This document shows, one piece after another, positions 50,488-61,692 of a stretch of 64,000 bases of DNA. The notes under the pieces are model-generated. The model did not search any database, was not told the origin of the DNA, and saw nothing but the letters and a program-made list of their open reading frames with translations. Both the position numbers and the translations under genes were made by a program. The first letter of the stretch is position 1. Each line of letters begins with the position of its first letter. The DNA comes from Azolla caroliniana (lineage: Eukaryota > Polypodiophyta): contig JBHGNT010000015.1 of the NCBI GenBank assembly GCA_043228905.1, positions 8,928,001 to 8,992,000 on the forward strand, read 5' to 3'.

Positions 50488-51585
50488 AACTCCCCCTTCA
50501 CTCCGGCATGGGCAAATCTTCTTCCGGCATGCGTTCAGCTTGTCGGGTGTCAGGACTTTGGTCAGCAAATCTGACCCGTTCTCGGCCGTGTGGATCTTCG
50601 TTAGCGCGAACTCTTGATCATCTACTCTTTCCCGGATCCAGTGATACCTTCGCTGGATATGCTTCGTCCGGGAATGGTAGGCCGCATTCTTAGCAAGGTG
50701 GATGGCACTTTGACTGTCGCAATAGAGTCGGTATTCCTCTTGCCGGATACCGAGCTCTCCGATGAAGTCCTTCATCCATAATCTTTCCTTGCCGGCTTCC
50801 ACAACCGCCATGTACTCCTTCTCTGTGGTTGACAATGCAACCGTCTTCTGCAGCCTCGACTGCCACGAAACAACTCCCCCTGCATATGTCATCACATACC
50901 CGGATGTAGACCGGCTGGTATCCACATCAGCCGACATGTCCGAATCAGTGAAACCGTCCAGTTGAGGTTTTCCGGAGCCGAATCGGAGACACATATTTGA
51001 AGTGCCCTTCAAATACCGGAGTATCCATTTGACCGCGTTCCAGTGCTCCTTGCCGGGATTACTCATGAACCGGCTCACCACTCCAACTGCGTATCCTATA
51101 TCTGGTCAGGTACACACCATTGTGTACATCAAGCTCCTGACGACAGAGGCATATGGAATCTTCATCATATCCGACTTCTCTGCTTTCGTATTCGGGGTCT
51201 GCTTACCGGATAGCCTGCAGTTGCCGGAAGTGTCGATCCGACCGGTTTCGCTTGTGACATGTGTAATCGGTGAAGCACCTTTGTCACGTACTTCTCTTGT
51301 GACAGCCATAATTGCTTCGCTGACAGGTTCCGGATGATGTGCATTCCCAACATCTGTCTTGCCGGACCCAAGTCTTTCATTGAGAAGGTCCAGTTGAGAG
51401 CCTTCTTCAACATCCGTATCTTGACTTGGTCACGTCCGACGATCAACATGTCATCCACGTACAGGAGGAGTATCAGGAATTCGCCTCCTTCGAACTTCTT
51501 CACAAACACGCAGTTATCGGTCTGCGTCTTGTGGTACCCTTGATCGGTCATGAAGGAGTCAAACTTCCAGTACCATTGCCGGGGG
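50488..51585 (-). pseudogene. copia I RT end and RNase H
   Basis: After the C-run shift, 51551-51165 encodes MTDQGYHKTQTDNCVFVKKF and LLYVDDMLIVGRDQ (catalytic YVDD). A second shift near 51215 and stop-containing sequence to 51090 follow. 51081-50540 is RNase H: MVSRFMSNPGKEHWNAVKWI, DSDMSADVDTSRSTSGYVMT, ALSTTEKEYMAVVEAGKERL, LYCDSQSAIHLAKN. Near 50520 a small deletion changes the C-terminus relative to G (RLVRHPMPE). The domain is collinear with the intact G frame, so at least three separate small lesions inactivate it. Confidence 0.88.
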
Positions 51586-54528
51586 GGCCTGCTTCAACCC
51601 GTAGAGGCTCTTCTTCAAACGGCATACCAGGTGCTCCTTCCCTTTCTCCACAAATCCCTCCGGTTGTTGCATGTAGATCTCCTCTTCGAGGTTGCCGTGA
51701 AGGAATGCCGTCTTCACGTCCAACTGTTCTACGTCGAGGTCCATGCTTGCCGCTATACTCAGCACGGTCCGGATGGAGGTCATCTTTACTACCGGGGCAA
51801 ATATCTCGTCGAAGTCCACGCCCTTCTTCTGCTGGAACCCCTTCACCACGATCCTGGCTTTGTATCTCGGGGGGTTGCCAGCATCTCCCGGTTTCAACTT
51901 GTACACCCACTTGTTTCGGAGTGCTCGCTTTCCTTTCGGCAACTCCACCAATTCGTATGTATGGTTCTCATGCAGGGAATCCATCTTCTCCTGCATGGCA
52001 GTTAACCATTTTCGGCTGTGGGTGTCATCCTCCGCTTCTTTGAAGCTTTCCGGCTCCCCCTCATCGGTCAACAGAACATGCTCTGCATCCGGAAATCTCC
52101 GGGGGGGCCTTCTCTCTCTGAGAGGATATCTCCGTCTTTGGGCTTCTGTAGCCAGCTCCTCCATTTGCTCTGCATCCGAATCCGATTCGGGGTCTTGGCC
52201 AGTTCCGGTCTCAGCTTCCTCTACTTCTTCTTCTGCCGGTTTTGTATCCTCACCGTAACCGGCTGGTTCCTCGAGTGCTAACCGGTCTCTTGCCGGTTGG
52301 GTCTGCTCATCGTAGAGTCTATCCTTACCAGTCGACTCGGAGTTCATTATCTTCTTCTCCGACTCCCAGTCGGCGAGCGTCTTGTCCTCCATGAAGATAA
52401 TATCTCGACTCCGGAATACCTTCTTGTCGACCGGGTCCCACACTCGGTAGCCGAACTCATCGTCACCGTAACCGAGGAATATGCATGGCCGGGTCTTTGG
52501 ATCTAACTTTCCTCTCCGATCCTTTGCTACATGCACATACGCGAGACACCCGAACACCTTCAGATGCCGGTAGGACACTTCCTTACCGGTCCATACTCTC
52601 TGTGGCGTGTCTCCGTCCAAGGGTACTGAGGGTGATCTGTTTATCACGTATGTCGCTGTCGACAGTGCCTCAACCCAAAACTTCTTGGGTAGTCTTGCAT
52701 GCGCTAGCATACTCCGGACCCTCTCCATTATGGTCCGGTTCATCCTCTCAGCTAGTCTGTTTAGTTCCGGCGTCTTCAGCACGGTAAATTCGAGCCGGAT
52801 TCCCTTCGAGCGGCAGTACTCCTCGAACTGCCCCCGGTATTCTCCTCCGTTATCTGCTCGAACCGCCTTCAGCTTTCGGCCTGTTTCTCTTTCCACTCTC
52901 GCGTGGAGCTCTTTGAAGACGGATAACACCTGATCCTTCGTCTTCAACGGTGTGGCCCACAGCTTCCGACTGTGGTCATCTATGAACGTCACGAAGTACT
53001 GCGCTCCGGCATGTGACTTCGTGTCTACTTGACGCACATCCATATGCACCAACTCCAATGCTGCATTGCGTCTCATCGGTAGCCTTGGTCGGAAGGAGGT
53101 CCGGTTCTGCTTACCGGCCAGACAATCAGTGCACTTCTCTAAGTGCACGTTCTTCACTGGAATGAGGTTGTCGTCTGCAAGCCTCTTCATCCCCTTCTCG
53201 CTCATATAACACAACCTCTTGTGCCACAGCTCATCGGCAGTGTCGGATGCCAGGTTCACTTCTTCCGGACATAACCGGGCATTCATCAGGTACAGTGTGT
53301 TGACCTTCCGGGCCTGAGCCACAATCAGGCTCCCTTTGTTGAACTTCATGACACCGTTCCGGATACTACCCGTGTAGCCTTCATCATCTAGCCGACCGGC
53401 TGATATCAGGTTCAGACGAACCTCCGGAACGTGTCGGACATCCTTCAGCAGCAACTTGCATCCGGTTGGTGTTGTCAGCCACACGTCTCCTATGCCGAAA
53501 ATTCGGCATGTACTTTCATTCCCCATCCGGACACAGCCGTGGTCACCGGCTGAGTAGGATGAGAAGCATTTCCGGTCCGGGGTAAGGTGGAACGATGCTC
53601 CGGAGTCTACCACCCAGGTCATCTCGTCGCCGGCAAGGTTTATCTCACTCTCCTCGGTGATGAGCATCAACTCTTCTTCACTTGCCGCGATTGTCGTCAT
53701 TCCCTTCCGGTCCGTCCCCTTCCAGTCTTTACCGTTCCGGTCCGGGGTCCGCTTCGAATCGGTACCGTCGGTTTCCTTGTCTTTACGGAAATGCCGACAG
53801 TTCTTTTGGAAGTGACCCGGCTTGCCGCAATTGAAGCAAGTGGGCCTCCCCCTTGACTTTGACCGTGTCCCCGACTTCTCCCGGTTCTGGGGACTACGGT
53901 TTCTTCGTCTTCCGCGTTCCGATTCGGCAAGGAGCGCTTTGGAGTCGGAGCTCGTATCTTTGTCTTTCCGACGCACCTCCTCATCTAGCAAGCTCGACTT
54001 TACTCTTCCTAGGGATAACCGTTTTCCTTCCGGCCCGGTGTTACCCAAAGTGACAACCAACGTCTCCCAGCTATCCGGGAGGGAACCGAGCAGGAGTAGC
54101 GCTAGTACCTCATCGGCAAGAGGTACTTCCAATGACGTTGCCTGGTGTATCAGCCCTTGGAAGGCATTCATATGCTCCGCCATGCAGGAGCCATCTTGGT
54201 ACCGGAGTCTTACTAGCTTCCGGAATACCGAAACCTGATTAACAGCATTTTTGTTTTGAAACATTATGCCGATCTTCTCCCAGAGCTCATGAGCCTTGCT
54301 CTCTTCATTGAAGTTGTTGTACAGGCTCATGTCGATGAAGCACCGTATGTATGTCGTCTTCATGTGCATCACCTCCCATATCGCGGCGTCGATTTTGTCC
54401 AGTCTCTTGTCCCCGAACTGAACCGGCAGCCAGAGGTCTTTAACCACGAGCATGTCCCTCATCTTCGACTTCCATACCGAATAGTTGGAGCCGGTGAGCT
54501 TGAACATGCCGCCAAATGATTCGTCCAT
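51559..54528 (-). CDS. copia I gag-protease-integrase-RT polyprotein, first long frame
   Basis: ATG at 54528 (MDESFGGMFKLTGSNYSVWK), about 990 residues. UBN2 gag; knuckle CFNCGKPGHFQKNC near residue 255; protease WVVDSGASFHLTP (D-S-G kept); GAG-pre-integrase ELWHKRLCYMSEKGMKRL ... CTDCLAGKQNR; integrase core with HMDVRQVD, YFVTFIDDHSRKLW, VRADNGGEYRGQ, and PELNRLAERMNRTI (D, D, E; most relatives have PQQNGVAER). The tail KCIFLGY-type motif reads RPCIFLGYGDDEFGYRVWDP. RT starts NKWVYKLKPGDAGNPPRYKA and reaches KSLYGLKQAPP. It fails at seven C residues (51581-51587), one more than the phase needs. Gag-to-RT is otherwise open. Confidence 0.94.
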   Translation of the reverse strand: MDESFGGMFKLTGSNYSVWKSKMRDMLVVKDLWLPVQFGDKRLDKIDAAIWEVMHMKTTYIRCFIDMSLYNNFNEESKAHELWEKIGIMFQNKNAVNQVSVFRKLVRLRYQDGSCMAEHMNAFQGLIHQATSLEVPLADEVLALLLLGSLPDSWETLVVTLGNTGPEGKRLSLGRVKSSLLDEEVRRKDKDTSSDSKALLAESERGRRRNRSPQNREKSGTRSKSRGRPTCFNCGKPGHFQKNCRHFRKDKETDGTDSKRTPDRNGKDWKGTDRKGMTTIAASEEELMLITEESEINLAGDEMTWVVDSGASFHLTPDRKCFSSYSAGDHGCVRMGNESTCRIFGIGDVWLTTPTGCKLLLKDVRHVPEVRLNLISAGRLDDEGYTGSIRNGVMKFNKGSLIVAQARKVNTLYLMNARLCPEEVNLASDTADELWHKRLCYMSEKGMKRLADDNLIPVKNVHLEKCTDCLAGKQNRTSFRPRLPMRRNAALELVHMDVRQVDTKSHAGAQYFVTFIDDHSRKLWATPLKTKDQVLSVFKELHARVERETGRKLKAVRADNGGEYRGQFEEYCRSKGIRLEFTVLKTPELNRLAERMNRTIMERVRSMLAHARLPKKFWVEALSTATYVINRSPSVPLDGDTPQRVWTGKEVSYRHLKVFGCLAYVHVAKDRRGKLDPKTRPCIFLGYGDDEFGYRVWDPVDKKVFRSRDIIFMEDKTLADWESEKKIMNSESTGKDRLYDEQTQPARDRLALEEPAGYGEDTKPAEEEVEEAETGTGQDPESDSDAEQMEELATEAQRRRYPLRERRPPRRFPDAEHVLLTDEGEPESFKEAEDDTHSRKWLTAMQEKMDSLHENHTYELVELPKGKRALRNKWVYKLKPGDAGNPPRYKARIVVKGFQQKKGVDFDEIFAPVVKMTSIRTVLSIAASMDLDVEQLDVKTAFLHGNLEEEIYMQQPEGFVEKGKEHLVCRLKKSLYGLKQAPPAMVLEV

Positions 54529-54544
54529 ATTTCTGTGTCGATTC

Positions 54545-54556
54545 GCTCTGATACCA
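54545..54556 (-). other. Primer-binding site of copia I
   Basis: Minus strand TGGTATCAGAGC, a full match to the initiator-Met tRNA complement, two bases after the LTR. Confidence 0.95.
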
Positions 54557-54558
54557 CT

Positions 54559-55262
54559 TGACGGGAACTCAACGCTCCCTATACGCAACACTCAGCCACA
54601 ACCGAGCTTAGGATCATACACAGAAAATCGGGAAATAAAACACGACAAGAAGAAGAGGGAGATACACAGGAGGTTTACGTGGAAAACCCCAAACTAGGGG
54701 AAAAACCACGGCAGCCCACAGGCTGCAAACTGTCACTATGTAAGAATATACAACCGTGAGTTCACTGAGGCACCGACCTCGTGCTCACAGATCTTCACCA
54801 CAGGCGGCGGTTACAAGAGAGGCAACGACCTCTTTCTCTCTCTCTCTCAACCTCTACACAGTTACACGCTCTCTCTTCTTGCACCAACAAGAAAATGACA
54901 ACAACTTACTAAAAGTTTGCCCTAAGTCATATTTATACTAATATGACTTTTCGGCTATTTACAAAATATAGCCTCGATGGGCTCTCAGAAAATATTTACG
55001 AATATGTCTCTTCCTCTGGTTCTCACCGGGTCTGCGTCATCCGGCTCTCCGTAGTCGGGTGCTCCTCATCCGGTTCTCACCGGGCCTGCACCATCCGGCT
55101 CTCTATAGCCGGGTACTCCTCATCTGGTTCATACCGGGCCTCCACCATCCGGCTCTCCGTAGCCGGGTAGTTCTCATCCGGTTCATGCACCATCCGGCTC
55201 TCCGTAGCCGGGTACTCCTCTTCCGGTTTCGCTTCCCATTCGGAGGGACCTGTCTCCCAACA
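54559..55262 (-). repeat. 5' LTR of copia I
   Basis: 704 bp with the same ends and about four U3 repeat units (55020-55220). TATAAATATG on the minus strand near 54927-54937 is the likely TATA box. Confidence 0.94.
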
Positions 55263-55267
55263 CTCGA

Positions 55268-57990
55268 CTGGTCTTACCGAACCTTCCTCCTTTTTCGGCT
55301 ATACCGAGCTTGGCGTATCCTAGTTCGGCTGTTCGGCGTGCACTGGTTCCTGCAGATGATCTTCCTTTAGCAGCTCCTCCTAAGTATTATCTAGTTGGCT
55401 TCCCCCGGCTTTAATCGACGTTTGTTCTAAAGATGGCTCCTCGTCACTAATGCTAATCGCCGCAGTTTTCTTGACCACTTCATGATGTTGCCGTTCCCTT
55501 TCATACTTCTCAAAACGGAGTTGGTTGTCCAATTGGTCATCATCCAACTGTGCCACTAACTGGCATACCGCCGACCTCTGCTCATCAGCCAAGGATATGA
55601 AATCATCCACCAGTTCCTCTTTTATTGCTTCAATGCTTTCTTTATCCAAGATGTAAACTTTGTCACCCTCTTTCCACCGATTCTCCGCATCTACTCGTAG
55701 CAACTACAGCTCTGCGGCCTGCTTAGCCCACTTTGACCACCATTGTACTGAGCTTTCTTCCACCAATTGCTTCGTTTGATTCCTCCATGCCAGTACGATG
55801 GCTCGGATCCGCCCCAGCCCCATCTTCGACTTGTTTTCAGCAGCCTATTTTTCATCCTTCAATTGTTTGATCAGGCTTGCGGTTGCCACTTCTTGGCTTC
55901 TGTAGTGCATGAGCTGGGTCTGATATGTCATCTGAACCTTGTTTAGAGTCCTTGTAGCACGCTCCATTTCCGCATGGTGTTGCACTTGCAGGTCCAGTCT
56001 CTCTTTCGCTGCTGCCGCCAGTTGTTTCGCTACTTCGGCTCCCTTTGACTGCTCTTCCAGCACTGCCACCGTCAACTGATTAACTTCCTGCCGAAGTTCT
56101 CTACACTTTTCCTGTTCCCGGTCACTTTCAATAGTCAATTTCTTGTGATCGGCATCCAAATGCTTATAATCCCGATGCATTCGATCGAAGTTGTCGGTTT
56201 TCTGTTTGAGCTTTTGATTGATAAGCTGGCGAGCGCAGTCCTCACGGTCTTTTTGTTGCTGGAGCTCTTCTTTGAGGCGCTCAATCTCCACTTCCACCAT
56301 CCTCCGGAGTTTCTCTTTTTCTTGCAGGAGTTTGTCTTTCTCTTCTTTCAGCCAGTCATACGCTTGATGACCTCTTCTCAAGCTTTCCTCTGTTCGGCGA
56401 AGGCTGTCAGCCGTTCTCCTTTGTTCCTCCTCCATTGCTTTTTTCAATTCACATTCCCTGGCTCGTAAGGCTTCTTGTGTTGCCAGGTCTTCCCTTAGTG
56501 TGGCGAGCTCCTGTGCTAACGATTTATGAGTATCCAAGCCTGTCGTCGTCACTGGGGTTTGATCGTTCTGTAGAGTTAACGGGGCCACCAGTTCCGATTG
56601 CTATGGTCCTTCTATGACCAACTTGGCCATTTCTGTTATGGCCTTCTCTATGTCTTCTTCCATGCACCAGATTCTTGACGGGGCCATCTCTAATTCCTCT
56701 GTTGTGGCTAGCAATCGGGCTTCCTGGGCTTTCTGTTCCACTTCTAACTCGCAAACAACACTAGTCACTTGTTTTGCTACCCATCGGAGCCATCGACTAC
56801 CGGTGCCTTGTGGTCGTGGGATAGCGTTTTCACTGGTCACAAGCCTACTATTGACGGTTATGTCACGCGGCCGTTCCGGTTCTGGCTTTTGCTGTTGCGG
56901 CGGTGATGCTGGCAATTCAATGACCGGTTGTTGATTCACCGGTACTACCGTTTCTTGGACCGCAGGTTCCGCGATGTCCTGTCACCGCACTTGCTCCGTC
57001 CCCGATTCTGGTTGAGCCAGTTCTACCGCCTTCCTAGGCTGCGGTTACTCAGGGAGGGGTTCCTTTAAACTATCCTGCGCTAGCCTTGACGTCCCGTCCC
57101 CCCTTCATGGCCTTTTTCACTTGTCTAGCGATGCCGTAGCAGCATCTCGGTTGGCTCGTTTTCTTGTTGTTCTTCTTCCAGGGTCATGTTGTTGATTAGC
57201 TCCGCCAAGGGGTCCTACCCCTACGTTTTCTCTGGTTTCTATTCTGCTTGTTGTTCCAATAAGGGAAGCTTGATTTTCAATGGTCTCCCCGAGGTATCCA
57301 CCGATGCCTCCTCTACCATCCGCTTCCGATTAGGCCGTTCCTTCGCCTGGGTAGCCAGGTGTTGCAGCCATTTGGAAGCTTCTTTGGGGGTCGATTCTAT
57401 TGGTCTTCCCCTCTTTCTTTGTTTCGTGGGCTCTACCGGTGGTGCTAACAAAGTGAGCCATTTGCGCCACTACTGTCCACATCTTTTTGCCATCTTTTAT
57501 TGAGACGATGGAGATGGCAGCGCTCAGACCGTCGGCAATCATTACTGGCCAATCCACCTGTACTCCCTCGTAGGTGGTTACGACCAAACCGGCTCTACTC
57601 CTGGGCATCGCCGGTGGTCGGGGGGGTATACATGGCCATACTCATGGAGTACCCGAGCAATTTCCCGAAACAGAATGTCTTCACCGCCTTGCCTGCGGTA
57701 CGCCTTGCTGCCTAGGGAGTATTCCCCAAAATACCTTGTCAGCAGATCCTGCAAGGGTTGTCGATTGAGTAGATCCCCCCTTTTGGCAGGCTGGTCATGG
57801 CTCGGATGGCTTCCTCGGTGATGACCGCCGTGTCGATGTCTTTAACGACATTTTCCTCATCTCCGTGCGGTGGTGCTTCGACTATTCGCAAGAATCCCTC
57901 TAGACCATATTGCTTCAGCCATTTCTTAGTCGCTTCTGAGAGTACCATGCATTCCATGTCGTCTTCGGAGTCGGTAAGTTGTGGTAAGAT
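55268..57990 (-). pseudogene. gypsy K extra ORF, broken
   Basis: N-terminal domain 57990-57330: MECMVLSEATKKWLKQYGLE, GFLRIVEAPPHGDEENVVKD, VITEEAIRAMTSLPKGGIYS, RYFGEYSLGSKAYRRQGGE-like remnants, YPRPPAMPRSRAGLVV and VDWPVMIADGLSAAI. Linker 57300-56950. Coiled coil 56939-55845 (ARLLATTEELEMAPSRIWCM, LRRTEESLRRGHQAYDWLKE, RDYKHLDADHKKLTIES). Tail 55760-55380 with QWWSKWAKQAAEL-like sequence, EGDKVYILDKESIEAIKEEL and QLVAQLDDDQLDNQLRFEKY. This is the most complete view of the C-terminal module besides F. Several frameshifts. Function unknown. Confidence 0.75.
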
Positions 57991-58499
57991 GGGTGCGCTT
58001 GCGTGCTCTCCCGTGATCACTCGTAATCGCCTGTGGACGCTGATATCTCTGTGTTCGCAAAATGAAAGGAACTCTGCGTGGCACCTTTTGTGGATTCCCG
58101 CGCATGCACATCCTGTACTAATATAGCAGTCAGTTGACATGTGGTGCGCCTGTTTTTAAAGGCTTTAATTAGCCACCCACCACACCTTTTCAAAATGCCC
58201 ATTCGCTCCTCGCCTCTGCATGATGACTTTTTTTTTCTTTGTTTTTTTAATTGAGTTTTAGTTAGCCAGAAGCACTGAGTCTGTATCCCAGTTTTTCCCC
58301 ATCTTCACGTTTGTCGGCCACTTGTTTGTAACAAGTGGTTATCCGGTAATGCCGGCTCTGCCTGACTATCGGGTACTTCTTTCCTGATTCCCACTGTTGT
58401 ATCTGCCTCTGTATGCTCGAATGGATTCTGTGGCATAGGTCCACAATATGGTTTTAGTCGAAACCCATTGACCCATTTGCCCGTTATCTCACCGGCGAG
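57991..58499 (-). promoter_or_regulatory. Spacer between pol and extra ORF in gypsy K
   Basis: A-rich tract on the minus strand (58226-58262), the CACCTTTTCAAAATGC block (58182-58199), the core CCCGCGCATGCACATCCTGT (58098-58117) and a TATA-like ATATTAGTACAG on the minus strand. Same order as in J; partly shared with C and F. Confidence 0.45.
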
Positions 58500-60808
58500 C
58501 TTTCCAAGCTAGTATGACCCGTTAAATTCCCACGTTATCCAATACGGTCCGGTTCGGTCCACTGGAACCGTAGCTTCCCCAACATCTGACCCATCCGAGT
58601 CTGGAACACCAGTACCGGCTTGCCGATCCCGAACATCTTCTCATTACCCTTCCGGTGCCGGTCGACAAACGCCTTCCTTCGTCGTTGCTCCAGTTCCAAC
58701 TGCATGAGACTTGCTATCCAATGCTCCTCGAGTCCACATAATGCGGCTAACCAGATTTTTTCCGATTCCTTTTCACTTAGTCGTTCTCTAACCTGTATCC
58801 GCAAACTTGGAACCTGAAATTCGATCGGCATTACTGCTTCAAGCCCAAATGCTAACTGAAATGGTGTTGACCGGATACTTGTTTTGTATGTCGTCCGGTA
58901 TGCCCATAGTGCACTCTGCAACTTGGTGTCTCGATCAGTTCAGTTTTCATTGACGATCTTTCACAAGATGTTTTGGAGCGTTTTGTTCGTGGATTCGGCC
59001 AGTCCATTGGCCTGTGGATAATAAGGGGTACTACTCTTGTGTACCACAGCATAGAATGTTGTTAAGCTCTCCACTACTTGACCGAGAAAATGTCTGCCTT
59101 GGTCGCTAACTAACTCAATTGGGCATCCATACCAGCACTAGATGTACTCATATAAGAACTTTGCCATTGATGTCGAGTGTTGTCCCGCAAAGCCTTGGCT
59201 TCTACCCACTTGGTGCAATAATCGGTGGCGACTATAACATATCTGTTGCCGGATCTCATTGCGGGAGGTTTAAATGGCCCAACGAAATCCAGCCCCCATT
59301 TCTGAAAGGGTTCTACGGGTAGCACTGGCTGGTGAGGCATCCTGCCTGTTCTGTTGGTTGGCCCATCCACTGACACAAATCACAGACTTTCGCATACTGA
59401 ACCGAGTCCTTTAGTGTCGTCGGTCACCATAGCCCGTTGTGCCATATTTTTCTTGCCGTAGCATCCCCGGCATAGTGCCGTCTGGCAATGCCACAGTGCG
59501 CTTCTCGTAAGATTGTGTCCTTTTCGTCACTTCGCACAGCTCGCCGCCATATGCCATCCACGCCTTTGTGGTACAGGGTGTCCTGTAGTAGACAAAAATG
59601 TCGGCTTTGCACCGCTAACCGCTTTCGCTCATCCCGGTTCATCTCCTCTAATGGGAGTCGTGTGCTTAGGAATTGATGCATGTTGGTTAGCCATTTGTCT
59701 TCGTCGACTACCGTGCCATCGACTGTTGTTTCTGCTGTTACTTTAAACAACTTGGCATCCGAAAACTCATCCGGGACTCCATCACTGGTCTTGCCAGAAT
59801 CTAACCGGCTCAGGTAATTGGCTTATTCCCGGCCGGTGATATATTTCGAACTCAAACTCTTGTCGCAACAATGTCCACCGGGCCAACTTGCCGGTGAACG
59901 ATGCCTTTGAGACCAAATATACTAGCGCTGAGTGGTCGACATGAAATGAGAATTTCTTTCCCAATAAATAGTGCCGGAACTTGGTAACACTATAAATCAT
60001 CCCTAAAGCTTCTCATTCCATTGTTGAATAATTCCGTTCTGCCTGGGATAGTTTCTGGCTAGCATAATAGACCGGTCGGTAACATTTCGGTTCCGTCAGT
60101 TGCATTAGTGCATTGCCGATTGCTATGCCGGACGCATCAACGAACATGTGGAATTCTTTTGACCAGTCTGGTGGTTGTACTACCGGTGCTTGTGATAGCA
60201 GTACTTTTAGTGCCCCGTAAGCCTCATCCTCCGAATTTGTCCATTGGAATGGTGTCTGGTGAACCGCGGCATGCAATGGTGTAGCAAGATCAGCCAAATA
60301 CTAGAGCATCCGGCTATGCCACCGGATTTGCCCTAGAAACTGACTCAAAGCTTTGGCCGTGGATGGCGCTAGTGCTTCTAAGATTGCTTTCACCTTATCG
60401 GGGTCTACCGTGATCCCGTCCTTGCTAACAAGATGGCCCAGCAATGCACCGCTTGTTACTCCGAACACACACTTTGCTGGATTCAGGCTTAGCCGATAAC
60501 TCTTGCATTTCTCGAGACATAGCCGGAGGTGTTGGAGATGTTCTCCTTCTCGGCTATACACGACGAAGTCATCCAAGAATACCTGCATGAATGCTAGAAT
60601 GAATTCACCAAATATTTCCATGATTATTCGTTGGAAGGTCCCCCGCGCGGTCTTGAGCCCAAACATCATTACCACTGCGACAAAGACTTCCCCATTCGGT
60701 GATGAAGGCCGTCTTGTCTTGGTTGTCGGGGTGCATCCTGATTTGATTGTAGGCACCGAAACCGTCTAGGAAGCAATACACTTCATGACCGGCTACCGCG
60801 TCCAACAC
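58500..60808 (-). pseudogene. gypsy K RT, RNase H and integrase, broken
   Basis: RT starts after the L insertion with TVLDAVAGHEVYCFLDGF, then FLDDFVVYSREGEH in 60756-60301. RNase H: FHMFVDASGIAIGNALMQ (60297-60013), FHVDHSALVYLVSKAS (60000-59782). Integrase: ILREAHCGIARRHYAGDA (59750-59424), [20 protein letters not shown] (59376-59110), NGLAESTN-like DWPNPRTK in a shifted frame (59052-58852), and QSALWAYRTTYKTS ... RFQWTEPDRI (58921-58535), in which the GPY motif is lost. At least seven frame breaks. Confidence 0.87.
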
Positions 60809-61197
60809 TGTAGAAAGTAGCGTGCGGAAGCAAGTATGAAGACAAAACAGAGGAAGGAAACTCAGGTTCAATGGAGAGCTTAGGCTTACACGGTATACGT
60901 GGGAGAGACAGAGAGAGAAACACAAAAAACTATATTCAACAATAATACTCGATCTTTGTGTACATAAGACGTGCTCAGTGAGCACTTTTATACAAGTCCT
61001 AAAAGGACTAACCGAAGTACTGACAGTACTTCAATGCTCATCAAGAGCCCCTACACTAACTCCCAAATATATTCCTCACGGAATATCTTTCCTAACGACC
61101 TCCCGGTTTATGTACTCGGCCTAACCGATCGGTCCCAACCGATCCGGTCCTCGGCTTCTTCAGCCGATCCGGCCGATGTTGAGCTTGTCTCTCAACA
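60809..61197 (-). repeat. 3' LTR of copia L
   Basis: Minus strand TGTTGAGAGACAAGCTC ... GCTACTTTCTACA, 389 bp, preceded by the polypurine tract TTGAGGGGGAG. TATA box GTATAAAAG (minus) at about 60986-60994. Palindromes at 60971-60985 and 61014-61032 match those of N and M. It cuts gypsy K at 60808. Confidence 0.9.
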
Positions 61198-61692
61198 CTC
61201 CCCCTCAAGCTCAACTTGAGGCTCTTCGGGATCTTCACAGCACCGGTTCCTCCTGGCTTCTCGCCTCGCTCGCGCTCCTCGATCTGTTCGACTCCGCGCG
61301 CTTTGACCCTTCCGATCGGCTTGTCTGCTCATGTGGCCCTCATCAGCTCTTCTGTTGTTGCGGTGTTGACGCTTCTTCTGCTGCCTTTTCTTCCGCTTGG
61401 GCCTCGGTTGATTCAGCGTGTCTGAATCAAACATCCGAACCGACTCTGCTACCTCCGATCGGTTTTCGCTCTCGTCCGAGTTGGCTATCTCCAACTCGTC
61501 TTCGGTCTTCTCGCCCTCGATGGCGTCATCTTCCCCATGCGTGGTTGGCTTCGGCTCTGTCCTTCGGTTGCTCCCCTTCTGTTCTCTTCCGAACTTTTCC
61601 GCGGGTCCACCCTCGGCTTCTTCAGCCGATCCGTCTTCAACCGAGTCAACAAACGAGTCAACCGACTCGGTGTCATGGTCACCACTCCTTTC
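61198..61692 (-). other. 3' untranslated region of copia L
   Basis: About 495 bases between the pol stop and the LTR. The reading frames here are Ser/Pro- or Arg-rich and match nothing I know. The polypurine tract is at the left end. Confidence 0.6.

Larger units (their letters stand above)
49734..55262 (-). mobile_element. Ty1/copia retrotransposon I, full-length
   Basis: LTRs at 49734-50487 and 54559-55262, a perfect Met primer site, gag-protease-integrase-RT-RNase H and a polypurine tract. CTCGA is duplicated on both sides (49729-49733 and 55263-55267). It lies inside the extra ORF of gypsy K. It is the same family as G and shows what G has lost. Confidence 0.97.
55263..60808 (-). mobile_element. 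Ty3/gypsy retrotransposon K, 5' part missing
   Basis: Minus strand: RT, RNase H, integrase (60808-58500), spacer, extra ORF (58140-55268), continuing left of copia I at 49733 to the shared LTR. It is collinear with F. Gag and most of the fingers of RT are missing because copia L starts at 60809. Confidence 0.92.
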
